Notes under the pieces: generated by a model
What the model saw: only the letters and a program-made list of their open reading frames with translations
Database searches by the model: none
What the model was told of the DNA's origin: nothing
Shown: positions 36,755 through 47,630 of the stretch, in pieces
Numbering within the stretch: the first letter of the stretch is position 1
How the letters are laid out: every line of letters begins with the position of its first letter
Position numbers and translations under genes: made by a program
Assembly (NCBI GenBank): GCA_051453625.1
Contig: JBOZIK010000001.1
Coordinates: 265,146,298-265,210,297, forward strand
DNA length: 64,000 nucleotides
Direction: 5' to 3'
Source of the DNA: Welwitschia mirabilis
Lineage: Eukaryota; Gnetophyta; Gnetopsida; Welwitschiales

Positions 36755-37600
36755 TCCATTTTTTAATGTATTTAAAGACTCTAAGACTTTACCACCAAAA
36801 AGGAAAGTATAACATGCAATTAATTTAATCTCTAGAGTACAACCAATAGCATGAGCTTTCTACTTGTTAAATAAGGGAAATAAAACTACAAATTGAATAA
36901 CTACTCTTGAAAGATAAGATCTACCTTAGTGTGTTACCTTAGGGAGTCCTAGTACTTTCTATGAAGAAAAAGAATGACATCTTGCAACTTTACATGGACT
37001 ACAAATAGCTAAAAATGTTAACTATAAAGAATTGGTATCCTTTACTAAGAATTAATGACTTATTAGACCAACTTTAAGGATCCAAATTCTTTTCAAAGAT
37101 TGAATTAAAGTCTAGATGTCACCAAATCTATAACAAAGAAGAACATATTTATTAAGCCATCCTTAGAACAAGATATGGGTATTATGAATTTTTAGTAATG
37201 TCTTTTTAATTAACAAATGCTACTACTACTTTCATGAGTTTTATTAATGATATCTTTTGATGTTATCTGGATATGTTTGTGATTTTATTCCTAGATGATA
37301 TTTTGGTGTACTCCAAAAGCTAAGATGATCATGTTACACACCTTAAGCAAGTTCTATAGGCCTTAACTCAACATGATTTTAAAGCTAAACTAAGAAAATG
37401 TAACTTATTCTAAACATGAATTAGTTATCTAGGATATGTTATTTCTATTAAAGGGGTTGCAATTGATCTCACCAAAGTACAAGCCATGAGGAAATGGTCA
37501 AAATTAAAGGATGCCATGCAAGTTTAAATCTTTCTAAGATTTACTAGCTTTTATTGAAAATTCATCCTAAGATTCTCTCAGCTCATAGCGCTACTTACAA
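36755..37600 (+). pseudogene. Chromovirus reverse transcriptase remnant (left copy)
   Basis: RT motifs in order: 'DSKTLPPKRKV' at the N-terminus (PxelPPxRxxDHxI), P-stop-G then 'VLVLSMKKKND' (SPWGSPVLFVKKKDG), 'LQLYMDYK' (RMCIDYR), 'YPLLRINDLLDQL', 'FSKIELKSRCHQI' (FSKIDLRSGYHQI, with D to E), 'RTRYGYYEFLVM', then the catalytic 'FLDDILVYSKS' at 37288-37320. The two Asp of the YxDD-type box remain but the first catalytic Asp (KID) is Glu. Stops follow as S-stop-DD, L-stop-A and F-stop-T-stop-I, all places where Gln or Arg is usual. Confidence 0.9.
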
Positions 37601-37689
37601 ATTTAACCAAATTATAATCTATAGTCAACTTTTATGATAAATGTTAAAAACATTTCTTAGACGGAAGTTATTACTTCCAACTATACATA

Positions 37690-38017
37690 CTCTTAAGATT
37701 GTAGATATGGACAAACCATTTACTGTCACTATTGATGCTTTCACTCAAGGAATTGGAGTTGTACTAAATTAAGATGATCAAGTTATCATTTATGAATCAT
37801 AGAAAATAAATATACATAAGGTAAACTACCTCATCCATAACCTCAAATTGTTGACCATATTGCATGCACTAAAGGTTGGAATACATTACCTATTAGAAGG
37901 AAATTTATTATTCAAAACAAATTATAAAAGCTTAGAGTATTTCTAGAAATAACCTCTTTTAAGCATGCAACAAATAAGATGGGATGAACTACTTGTAGAA
38001 TATGAATTCAAACTATA
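37690..38017 (+). pseudogene. Chromovirus RNase H remnant (left copy)
   Basis: RNase H removes the RNA template. The frame reads 'KPFTVTIDAFTQGIGVVLN' (family PFxVxTDASxxGIGAVLxQ; first catalytic Asp kept), 'DDQVIIYES', 'NYLIHNLKLLTILHALK' and 'HYLLEG', then 'TNYKSLEYF' (TDHKSLKY with D to N) and 'RWDELLVEYEFKL', the conserved RWxELLxEYDFxI end. Stops are few and at Gln-like positions. It ends at the gap. Confidence 0.88.
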
Positions 38018-38117
38018 NNNNNNNNNNNNNNNNNNNNNNNNNNNNNNNNNNNNNNNNNNNNNNNNNNNNNNNNNNNNNNNNNNNNNNNNNNNNNNNNNNN
38101 NNNNNNNNNNNNNNNNN

Positions 38118-38600
38118 GACCAACTTCAAGGAGCCAAATTCATATCACCAAATCTATATCAAAGAAGAAGATATCTATTAAGCCAGCTTTAGAACAAGAT
38201 ATGGGTATTATGAATTTGTAGTAATGTCTTTATGATTAATAAATGCTACTACTACTTTCATGAGTTTGATTAATGATATCTTTTGATGTTATCTAGATAA
38301 GTTTATGATTGTATTTCTAGATGATATTCTGGTGTACCCTAAAAGCCAAGATGATCATGTTACACACCTTAATTAAGTTTTATAGGTCTTAACTCAACAT
38401 GATTTTAAAACTAAACTAAGAAAATGTAACTTATTCTAAACATACATTAGTTACCTAGGATATGTTATTTCTAGTAAAGGAATTGCAATTGATCTAGCCA
38501 ATGTATAAGCCATGAGGGAACGGTTGAAATTAAAGGATGCCATGAAAGTTTAAAGCTTTCTAAGATTCACTAAGTTTTATCAAAAATCCATCTTAAGATT
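38118..38600 (+). pseudogene. Chromovirus reverse transcriptase remnant (right copy)
   Basis: Repeats the RT core from 'DQLQGAKF' onward; FLDD box at 38314-38325. Here the Gln of DQLQG is still CAA, while in the left copy it is TAA (DQL-stop-G), which supports Gln as the original residue at that stop. Confidence 0.88.
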
Positions 38601-38709
38601 CTCTCAGCTCATAGTGCTACCTATAAATTTAATCAAATTAGAATCTATATTCAACTTTAATAACAAATGTTAAAAAACATTTCTTAGATTGAAGTTATTA
38701 CTTCCAACT

Positions 38710-39115
38710 ACACCTACTCTTAAGATTGTAGATATGGACAAATCATTTACTATCACTATTAATGATTTCACTCAAGGAATTGGAGTTGTAATAAGTTAGG
38801 ATGATCAAGTTATCATTTATAAATCATATAAAATAAATAAACATAAGGGAAACTACCTCATCCATAACCTCAAACAGCTAGCCATAGTGCATGCACTAAA
38901 GGTTGGAAGACATTACCTATTGGAAGGAAACTTATTATTCAAAACAAATCATAAAAGCTTAGAGTATTTTTAGAAATAACATCTTTTAAACATGTAATAA
39001 AGATGATGGGGTGAACTACTTATAGAATACAAATTCAAACTATAGTACACCCCAGAAAAGAAGATCATTGTTGTAGATGCCTTAAGCAGAATGTGGTGCA
39101 TGTTAGCCATCATTG
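38710..39115 (+). pseudogene. Chromovirus RNase H remnant and C-terminal connection (right copy)
   Basis: Sister of 37690-38017, continuing past it to 'YTPEKKIIVVDALSRMW' (about 39046-39097), which matches the Ty3/gypsy YxPGKxNxVADALSR end of RNase H. The DALSR motif is fully kept. Confidence 0.88.
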
Positions 39116-39170
39116 TTACATCAGATCTAATAGTTTTTCTTAAAATGTTCATAACCAGTGGTTTATACTT

Positions 39171-39186
39171 TATATATATATATATA
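39171..39186. repeat. (TA)8 microsatellite
   Basis: Sixteen bases of alternating T and A between the RNase H end and the integrase; likely a later slippage expansion, since this spacer is not conserved. Confidence 0.8.
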
Positions 39187-39229
39187 CACTAGTGGATCTA
39201 ATAAGGAAAGGAAGTTGACACTTATACAC

Positions 39230-39976
39230 TCTCATGAGATATATACTTATTGAAATAAGGACATCTTTGTGTTTCACAGGGCCCATGAAGAAGGAAGTCA
39301 ATGTACGAACTACATGAAGTTATTTATGTGGAGCATCCTAGATTTATTAAAAATTATCATTAATTAAGAAATCACTATTTTTATCTCAAGATAAAGGCAT
39401 ATCTGAAATAGTACATACATAATTATCTCACATGCTAAAAGATAAAGAGTAATTAGGAAGACCTACTAGACTCCTTCAAACATTAGGGGTACTGAAGTGG
39501 AAATGCAAAGAAATCTCTATGTATTTCATTACTAGATTGCCTCTTATTAATAGATAACATGATGTAATTTTTGTTTGTGTATACAATTTAATTAAGATAA
39601 TACATTTCATTGTAATATGTAGCTCTAACATAACAAGATAATTAATCCTATAGTTTATGTAGGAAGTCTTTAAGTTACACAGAGCACCTCAAGTTATTGT
39701 ATGTGAACAAGATCCCAAATTCTTACCTCGCTTGTGGTAGAGTTTATTCCATCATGCATGCAATAATTTAATTTTAGTACCATATATCATTGAAAAACTA
39801 ATGGTCAAATAGAAAGGGTTAATCATATTCTAAAAGATACCTTACAATGCTATGTTGCTAGAAAACCAAAACAGTTAAAGAACTATCTAAATATGACTAA
39901 GTTCACTTACAATCAGATATGTTAAGCCTTAATTTAGTGTTTACCATTCAAAGACATGCATGATAGAAACTACTTG
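39230..39976 (+). pseudogene. Chromovirus integrase remnant: zinc-binding and catalytic core
   Basis: The zinc-binding part reads 'LHEVIYVEHPRFIKNYH' (39310-39360; HHCC type, both His kept) and later 'YLTC', stop, 'K', where C-x2-CQxxK is usual and the first Cys is lost. In the core, 'EISMYFITRLPL' stands for SMDFITGLP: the first catalytic Asp is Tyr (TAT at 39522-39524). 'VCEQDPKFL' stands for SDRDPxF, with the second catalytic Asp as Glu (39705-39707). The Glu in 'NGQIERVNHIL' is kept (39812-39814). Loss of two of the three DDE residues plus stops shows it is dead. It is cut by the 41-N gap 39977-40017. Confidence 0.85.
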
Positions 39977-40017
39977 NNNNNNNNNNNNNNNNNNNNNNNN
40001 NNNNNNNNNNNNNNNNN

Positions 40018-40545
40018 AAGTATATCATCTAAGCTAAAATCTACAAAAGAAATGATTAAAAAGGTAAAGAGACATCTACAAGCCACTCAAGACTAGTATA
40101 AGAAATATTATAATAAAAAACATCAGACATGCATATTCCAAGTTAGGGAGCAAGTACTATTGAAGATGAAGCTAGAAAAAAACTCTCTAAAATATGAAAG
40201 TATGGCAACCTAGCTCCTCGATATTGTGGTCTATTCAAGATTATTGGAAGAATAGGAGACCTAACCTATAAACTAGAACTACCTTTACAAATATTTTTGA
40301 TTCACTTAGTCTTTCATATGAGCATGTTGAAACCTTACTATAAGGACAAAACCTAGGACTATACTCTAAGTTAGTAGCATATTATGCTCAAACCAAACTC
40401 AACGTTTACAGTTTACCCTAGAAAAAGTTTTAGATACTAACTAGATAATTAAGATATTAGAATGCAAAAGAAATATAATGGACTCATTATAACTAAAAAA
40501 CTTGGGAAAATAAGGAGTATATGTAAGAGACTTTTCCCAAACTTT
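40018..40545 (+). pseudogene. Chromovirus integrase C-terminus and chromodomain (left copy)
   Basis: Integrase C-terminal motifs: 'LAPRYCGLFKIIGRIGDLTY' (40210-40270), then 'KLELP' and 'IHLVFHMSMLKPYYKD' to about 40350, matching the usual LxPRYxGPFxIxxRIGxVAYxLxLP and IHxVFHVSxLKxY. A one-base frameshift precedes it near 40197. The chromodomain, which in this family directs integration to modified chromatin, starts near 40421 but is badly damaged here; the right copy shows it better. Confidence 0.85.
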
Positions 40546-40713
40546 TGAATAGAACATGCTATTTTATTTTTTAACTTTTAATTGCACCACTTAATGTACA
40601 GTATTTTTCCCTTTCTTATGTTTGTAGATAGTATAGGAAATAATTTGGATGAGTGCGCTTTTACAAATAACACAGGAAAAGGAGAAACTACACTGAAGAA
40701 TGAGCACAATAAT

Positions 40714-40740
40714 TAAGGGGAAGGGAATGTAATATTTCAA
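40714..40740 (+). promoter_or_regulatory. Chromovirus polypurine tract and start of the 3' LTR
   Basis: 'aaggggaagggaa' (40715-40727) is followed directly by 'tgtaatatttcaaa' at 40728. Plant chromovirus LTRs commonly begin TGTAACA.C after such a tract, so this fits the LTR boundary with C-to-T decay. The LTR then runs into the gap at 40800. Confidence 0.65.
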
Positions 40741-40899
40741 ATTTACAAATGTATATAAGTATATTAATGTACAAAATATGATTAAGTGTAATTAATGAAN
40801 NNNNNNNNNNNNNNNNNNNNNNNNNNNNNNNNNNNNNNNNNNNNNNNNNNNNNNNNNNNNNNNNNNNNNNNNNNNNNNNNNNNNNNNNNNNNNNNNNNN

Positions 40900-41520
40900 T
40901 AATTTAGTGTTTACCATTCAAAGAAATGCATGATAGAAACTACTTGACCCTTATCACATGACTTGACCCTTTATAAAGATTAGAAAGAAGCATATCATAT
41001 AAGCTAAAATCTACAGAAGAGATGATTAAAATGGTAAAGAGACATCTGCAAGCCACTCAAGACCAGTATAAGAAATATTATAATAAAGAACATCAGACAT
41101 GCATATTCCAATTTAGGGATCAAGTACTATTGAATATTAAGATAGAAAGAAACTATCTTAAAATATGAAAGTATGGCAACCTAGCCCCTCGATATTGTGG
41201 CCCATTTAAGATTATTGGAAGAATAGGAGACCTAATCTATAAACTAGAACTATCTTTACAAATATTCTAGATTCACTCAGTCTTTCATATGAGCATGTTG
41301 AAACCTTAATATAAGGACAAAACCTAGGACTATACTCTAAATTAGTAGAATAGTATGCTCAAACCAAACTCAACCTTTACTGTTTAGCCTAAAAAAGTTT
41401 TAGATACTAGAACTAGACAATTAAGAAATTAGAATGTAAAAGAAGTACTCATCTAATGGACTTATTATAACTAAAAACCTTAGAAAAATAAAGCGTAAGT
41501 GTAAGAGACTTTTTCAAAAC
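40900..41520 (+). pseudogene. Chromovirus integrase C-terminus and chromodomain (right copy)
   Basis: Integrase C-terminal segment at about 41160-41310 as in the left copy. Chromodomain at 41391-41520: 'KKVLDTRTRQLRN', stop, 'NVKEVLI', stop, 'WTYYN', stop, 'KP', matching the chromodomain pattern EaILDxRTRxLRNRxxKEYLVxWxNLPxExATWE. The TAG after LRN stands where Arg is usual and the next stop where Gln, Arg or Lys is usual. This domain separates the element from the Athila/Tat elements elsewhere in the window. Confidence 0.85.
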
Positions 41521-41720
41521 TTTTAAATAAAATATGATATTTTATTTTTCAAATTTTTAGTGCACCTATTAATGTACAATATTTTTCCCTTTCTTATGTT
41601 TTGAAATAGTATAGGAAACAATTTGTATGAGTGTGCTTTTACAAAAAACATAGGAAAAGGATAAATTACACTGAAGAATGAGCATGATAATTAAGAAAAT
41701 ATGATTAAGTATAATTAATG

Positions 41721-42426
41721 AATTTTTATGAATGGGTGTAACTTAAATATGTAAAACTATGTTCTTTCACTATGCTATTAAAGCCTATGGCATTAGGTGG
41801 GGGTGAATAGACTAGGTGGATGTAATTGATGATAGCCTTAGCTAATCCATAAGGGTTCCTAGGAGGGGAACTTAGGTCATAGTCCACATCTTTATCTTTG
41901 ACCACTAGTTTAAGGCTATTAGTTAATGTTAAGAAATGTATTTTACTACTACCAATAATAAAGTCCACCTTTTTGGTTAAATATTCCTTGTTATTATTAT
42001 TAGTTCTAGAATAATATTTATATTTTTCTTTTTATAAAAAATGATCTTAAAATAGTAAAATGGAATACTACAATTAGAGCACAAAGTAGTAAAAGATAAA
42101 GCACTAGAGAAAAAGATACTAAAGGATAAAACAATCAAATTCTACCCACAACTAAATTTTACCTATCAGTAAAAGGCAAAGTACTAGAGGACCAAGCCTG
42201 GTGGATGATGAATAATTTTGTATTTTAGTTAAAATTGTAATGTAATAATTTAAGTATATCTTTTAATTAAAAATATAATGAAATTATTGCAAGTTTATCC
42301 TTTAGCTAAATTAGTACACCATCAAAACATATATAAAATCTTTTATGCCTTGCATGTTTGCATCTCTCTTTTGACATATAAGTACTTATGATAGAGGAGC
42401 AACTTGGGTAAGAAAATCCATAACCT
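41721..42426 (+). other. Probable remainder of the chromovirus 3' LTR, then unassigned sequence
   Basis: In the left copy the LTR start (40728) leads into the sequence that continues at 41720, so this stretch should be LTR body at least in part. The LTR end was not located and no second LTR with this sequence was found upstream. The 80-codon minus frame at 41726-41968 has no recognisable domain. Confidence 0.4.
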
Positions 42427-42488
42427 TATAAGAAGANNNNNNNNNNNNNNNNNNNNNNNNNNNNNNNNNNNNNNNNNNNNNNNNNNAA

Positions 42489-42683
42489 GTGGATGCATTA
42501 AGGTTCATTTATAGAAGGTTAATAGAGTATATGTATTTCTTAAATTATATCTCTTCTATTCCTTATACTTTGTGTTATCATCAATTTAATACTCTTAGTA
42601 AATTAGATTTGATATTGATATATAGTATGAGGGTCAAGTTGGGTGATAATAAGATGGTAAAAATTTTAGTTAATTGTATTTAG
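42489..42683 (+). other. 64-codon open reading frame of unknown nature (left copy)
   Basis: Starts 'MDALRFIYRRLIEYMYFLNY' and ends 'GDNKMVKILVNCI'. Its sister at 43419-43613 is the same length with about a dozen residue changes. No domain, signal peptide or partner gene recognised. It may be an exon or transposon fragment, or simply open by chance in sequence conserved between copies. Confidence 0.25.
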
Positions 42684-43418
42684 GATTTCTATTTCCTTTC
42701 TATTTCATTGTATCATTTATGTTATTTATTTTCATTTTTGAAATACTAAAGAACATAAATTCTTCACTCATCTTCTCTTTCTCGTTTTTAGAGAATCAGG
42801 TATTCTTAAATCATTTTTTTCTTTAATTTTATGCACCTAAATTGAATCTCTTTATATCTTGTATTTTTCTTTAGCATTAGGTGAGAATGTTTTGAGGTGT
42901 AACTTGCAAATTAGACAAGCACAATACACAACACAACATTATTAAATTAAAAACTTATAGAACTAAAAATAACTTTACAAGATAAATTTGCTATTGCATA
43001 TTGAATTTATTTCATTAAATACAAGTTAAGATAGTTCTTTCAAGTTTGTGTATTTGGAGTTCTATTTAGATTACAATAGTTGAAATGTTTCTTTTGGCTT
43101 TAGAAATAGTGCTAGTAAAATCTAAAGCATAGTTTTTTTTAAGATACATTAAATGTTTTAAAAATTCTATGGAAATAAATATACAAATAGTTTAATGTTT
43201 AAAATAAAGGACTCAAAGTGCATGAATTTCATTTATTTTATTATATCCACATAATANNNNNNNNNNNNNNNNNNNNNNNNNNNNNNNNNNNNNNNNNNNN
43301 NNNNNNNNNNNNNNNNNNNNNNNNNNNNNNNNNNNNNNNNNNNNNNNNNNNNNNNNTATAAGAAGAATTACCTTAATGTTAAACTATGTATCCCTTATCA
43401 AGAAGTTATTATTTCTAA

Positions 43419-43613
43419 GTGGATGCATTGAGGTTCATTCTTAGAAGGTTAATAAAGTATACTTATTTCTTAAATTATATCTTTTTTATGCCTTATACTT
43501 TATGTTGGCATCAATTTAATACTCTTAGTAAGTTAGATTTGATATTTATATATAGTATGAGGGCCAAGTTGGGTGATAATAAGATGGTGAAAATGTTAGT
43601 CAATTGTATTTAG
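43419..43613 (+). other. 64-codon open reading frame of unknown nature (right copy)
   Basis: Sister of 42489-42683; same start and stop positions and no frameshift between them. Starts 'MDALRFILRRLIKYTYFLNY'. Function unknown. Confidence 0.25.
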
Positions 43614-43696
43614 GATTTCAATTTCCATTCTATTTCATCATGTCATTTACATTATTCATTTTCATTTTTGAAATATTAAAGAACATAAATTAAATC

Positions 43697-43721
43697 CTCT
43701 TCTCTCTCTCTCTATCTCTCT
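43697..43721. repeat. (CT)n low-complexity tract
   Basis: A run of CT dinucleotides with one interruption. The matching place in the left copy (about 42767-42785) has only a short, degenerate form, so the repeat expanded in one copy. Confidence 0.75.
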
Positions 43722-44198
43722 TATTTTTAGAGAATCAAGTATTCCTTAAATCATTTTTTTCCTTTAATTTTATGCACCTAGATTGAATCATTCTATACCT
43801 TGTATTTTTGTTTACAATTAGGTGAGGATGTTTTGAGGTTTAACTTGCAAATTAGGCAATCACAATCCACAACACAACATTCTCAATTTAAAAACTTATA
43901 GAAATAAAAATAACTTTACAAGATAAATTTATTATTGCATATTGAATTCATTTCATTAAATACAAGTTAAGATTGTTCTTTCAAGTTTGTGTATTTGGAG
44001 TTCTATTTAGATTACAATAGTTGAAATATTTCTTTTGGCTTCAAGAATAGTGCTAGTAAAATCTAAAGCACAGTATTTTTTAAAGATACATTAAATGTTT
44101 TAAAAATTCAATGGAAATAAATGTACAAATAATTTAATGTTTAAAATAGAGGACGCAAAGTATATCAATTTCATTTATTTTATTATATCCACATAATA

Positions 44199-47017
44199 AA
44201 CCATCAAACATTGTATACAAAATTAGATTAAAATAAGAAAATCATGTTAGAGTATGTTAAAAAAATTATAAAAAAATGGAATTCAATTAAGTAGCTTGAT
44301 AATAATCCATAAAAATAAGGGATTATTAGTTGGACTTATATTTATAAGTTTTTCATCTTAGTAACTTGGATTTCTTTGATGTGAGCTATGTCCTACTTGA
44401 TATGCACCATTAAACATGTTTGGAAAGTGGAAATAGGCAAAGTATTATTTGTTATAAGTTCACTTTAGTTAGTTAATTTAAGCTAGTATGCAATGAATGA
44501 CAAATATAGTGTTTCCCTAAAAGCTAGTTCCACACCATAGGATGCCTTACATTAAATGAGTAGATTGGCAATATACTAATCTTTAAAAGACATGATAATA
44601 GTTTAATGTCCCATACATTTTCACAATTCTATATTTAATATTAGATGGAATCTCAAAAGTGGTATTTTTTTTAATTTCAGTATTAACTTGATTTCTGTGT
44701 TAAGGCATGTGCTTTCTTTACAATTTATAGGTTTTCATTAGTATCATAGAATACTAGCACATGTTTGATTGATGTTTATAATACAAGTAGATCAAATGCA
44801 TATTTAGACTTTATAAATTCTTGTAAATTTTCCAATTCCCCTTATGCCTAATCCATCAAAGAAAAACAAAGCTTATATTTGGTGGATTACATACACTTAC
44901 TCACAACATAAATTTCATGATAACCATAAAAAGTCTTAAATAATCAAGGATTACACATAGAAAAAAATGATATGAATTCATGTATAAATGTGTTTTTATG
45001 TTTAATGCCTCTAAAAGTTTCTGTATATTTTCTATTTTATGGATTTATACATGGTTAACATTTAAAATTCTATGAAGTTTTACTAGTTAATCATTATCAA
45101 TAAATAATTCTTATCATTTTCATGTTATAAAGTTGTATTGAATTAAGCCAATTACATGGAAGATTGTGTGCTAGTATTTCCAATTCCTATCATCAAGGCC
45201 TACATCATGCTATGATTAACTTTTTTCTTTTATAGTGAAAAATGTATGTAGTGTCCTAAACGTACTTGTACCTATTTGAGTATTAAAACATAGTTAAGAT
45301 CTTATGTGAAGTACATGGACAATCATTTCTCATTAGATATACCCAATTTCTCTTTCAAAACTTAAAAGAAATTTCTCTTATAATTTCAAGTTGATTTCAT
45401 AGGGAAAATTCTTTAGAGTGAAAAAAAACCAAGCATAAACATAGCTAGTAAGAATAATGCCCCTCTTTTATAATGTAGTTATTACATTTGATCCATCAAG
45501 GTCCATTGGAATGTCAAGGTCAATTGCAAACTACATCATAAAGTTAAAATAACTATCACTAATTTTAGTTACAAGTTGAATTATAGTAATTGGGATTACA
45601 TAGTGAGGCATATAAGTCTTTCTAAGCTAACTCAAGTATTTAGTTTTAATTACATACTAGTTCATCCTTTTGAAAAGACAATCAAGTCAAAATTACTTTA
45701 TTTGATAGTAAGTAATAAACTAAGATTTTCATACACTTAGGGTTTCTATACATTTAGTCTTAGACACTTGACTCTAAATAAGTAAATGTTTATATTGCTT
45801 TCTTATAGATGATATTGTAATGTTTTGGGAAATTCAATACTATAATGACATGCTTGTGGAAATAGTATTGATGAAAAATGTGTAATTAGAAATACTTATT
45901 TAGAAAGGTAAATCATTTTCCTTCAAAAATGGATAGGCATTTTTGAGGAAACTTTGCTTCAATAAATACAATTTTGAAATGTATCCTCTATATTAATATC
46001 TCTAGCTTCCAAACTAGGTTTATTCTATAAAGCTATCATATTATTTTATACTACTTATGATAACTTTATCAATGCTAGTTCTATTTTTTTAATAGTCATG
46101 TATAAAATATTATTTAAAATTATAGTAGATTATTTATTAATTTTTATTCAATTGAGAGGCTACTTCTCTAGTTCCTATTTATAATCATTGTATTTAAATG
46201 AATAATAGAATGATTCTTCAAAAGGAAAATTAAAGCTTGATTGATGTTCCTCATTAATTATTCAAGAAATTAATTAGATGAAATATATGTAGACTAGGGT
46301 TTAATAGCCATTCCTTCATCCCATGATCATCTTATCTATGGACATCATGTGGTCCATGTTACATCAACAAACGAGTATATATTTAAGTAACATGATCCTT
46401 CTCATTAATTAAGAAATAGGTCACAAGTTAGCTAAGTCTATTATTTAATGAAGGTTGTTAAGTCAATAACAATATCTTTAAAAATGATTAATAGATCTAA
46501 AATTGAAATTAAATATCAATAACACCTTGGGATGATTAAAATAAGAACAAAGTAAGAAAATGTTCAAGATTAAATTTGCAAGTGGTAGTAAGGACAAAGT
46601 AAGAAAATATCCAAAATAGTCATGTGAAAAAGTAAAGTATTTGAAAAGATTTTACATTAAAGAGTAATAACGTTCATAATTAAGAATTAAGTATTTCATG
46701 TCAAAGTCAAAGTTTAAAATCTTATCTTTTTTCATACAAACTTTTAATAGATTACAATTGTACTTATGTTGATAATACCAATAAGAATCTACTACTTTCA
46801 ATTGATATATTATGTGTGTAAGAAATAAACAATTTAAAGACTACTTCACTAGCCATTTAGAGCTTCAAACTATTATCCCTTTCTTGCAAAAAAACTAATT
46901 TTATTAAAATAAAATTGTTTAACAAATGTATAAAGGTATAACTAATTAAATTTAGTATTTAACCTTATAAATTTTTTAATCATTTAATGCATCAAATTTT
47001 GTCTACATAAAGTAATT
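44199..47017. other. Unassigned AT-rich sequence
   Basis: Nearly 3 kb without a gap, a duplicated flank or a recognisable domain on either strand. No RNA gene seen. Confidence 0.5.
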
Positions 47018-47594
47018 TTTTAATTAGTCTATTTTATATTTATTTAGAAACTAAGAACCATAGAAAATAAGAGTATCACTACTAATAATATCATCTCTTA
47101 AATTAATTTGAGTCATTTATAATTTATGCATGAAAATGAAATTTCCAAAAATTTAAGGATGTTTGGATTTTCTTTCATTTTCTTGATCAATATCCCAATC
47201 AAGACCTCACTATTAACATTATAGTTATGACATTATTTTAAAATTTAAAATTCATTAGTAAAAGTATTAGCAACTATCATCTCTAATAGTAAAAAAAAAA
47301 AAAACTAAAAACTTATTTTTCTTATAATATTTTTTATATGGGTAAAGAATAAAGTCGTGATTTTTAAAATAGTTTCTTACTTGACCAATTTTGTTAAGGA
47401 TATTAAGGATTAAATATTGATATTAAATAAGATATCATCCACTCTTGAAACTTAGTAAAAACTAGTTAGGAGAACTCTTTAAGATTTTATTCTTATGTTA
47501 ATGTATCTTAAATTTTATTAATCTCTTTTTTAAATTTTTTAATAACTTAATTTTATCTTTTAAAATTCTTAATTTGATTTATACAAATTAAGTT

Positions 47595-47630
<36 letters not shown>

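Larger units (their letters stand above)
37066..39036. repeat. Duplicated segment pair flanking a 100-N gap (pair 15)
   Basis: 37066-38017 (RT core and RNase H) is repeated at 38118-39036 around the gap 38018-38117. The element does not normally contain two RTs, and the right copy continues smoothly into the integrase, so this is most simply an unmerged contig overlap. Confidence 0.9.
34902..41720 (+). mobile_element. Degenerate Ty3/gypsy chromovirus
   Basis: Gag, protease, RT, RNase H, integrase and a C-terminal chromodomain follow in the standard Ty3/gypsy order, then a polypurine tract and the TGTAAT start of a 3' LTR. The chromodomain places it among plant chromoviruses (Tekay- or Galadriel-like by the look of the chromodomain; not certain). 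All genes carry stops and frameshifts. Three 100-N gaps with duplicated flanks lengthen the apparent element; the non-redundant coding path is 35011-38017 joined to the continuation in the right copy after 39036, then 39230-40799. The 5' LTR is not clearly recognisable. Confidence 0.85.
39934..41720. repeat. Duplicated segment pair flanking a 100-N gap (pair 16)
   Basis: 39934-40799 is repeated at 40900-41720 around the gap 40800-40899. The left copy has a 41-N gap at 39977-40017, and the right copy has exactly 41 bases between the matching flanks. The right copy lacks 55 bases of the left copy (40718-40772), removing most of the polypurine tract and the LTR start. Confidence 0.9.
42427..44198. 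repeat. Duplicated segment pair flanking a 100-N gap (pair 17)
   Basis: 42427-43256 is repeated at 43357-44198 around the gap 43257-43356. The left copy contains a 50-N gap (42437-42486); the right copy has exactly 50 bases between the same flanks ('tataagaaga' and 'aagtggatgc'). A 64-codon plus-strand frame is open in both copies (42489-42683 and 43419-43613). I counted about 18 differences in the 200 bases around it. Confidence 0.9.

Noticed and set aside
36755-39036. Two consecutive reverse transcriptases taken as a novel double-RT element
   Set aside because: The second starts exactly after a 100-N gap with the same sequence as the first, as at nearly every other 100-N gap, so an unmerged contig overlap is the simpler explanation.
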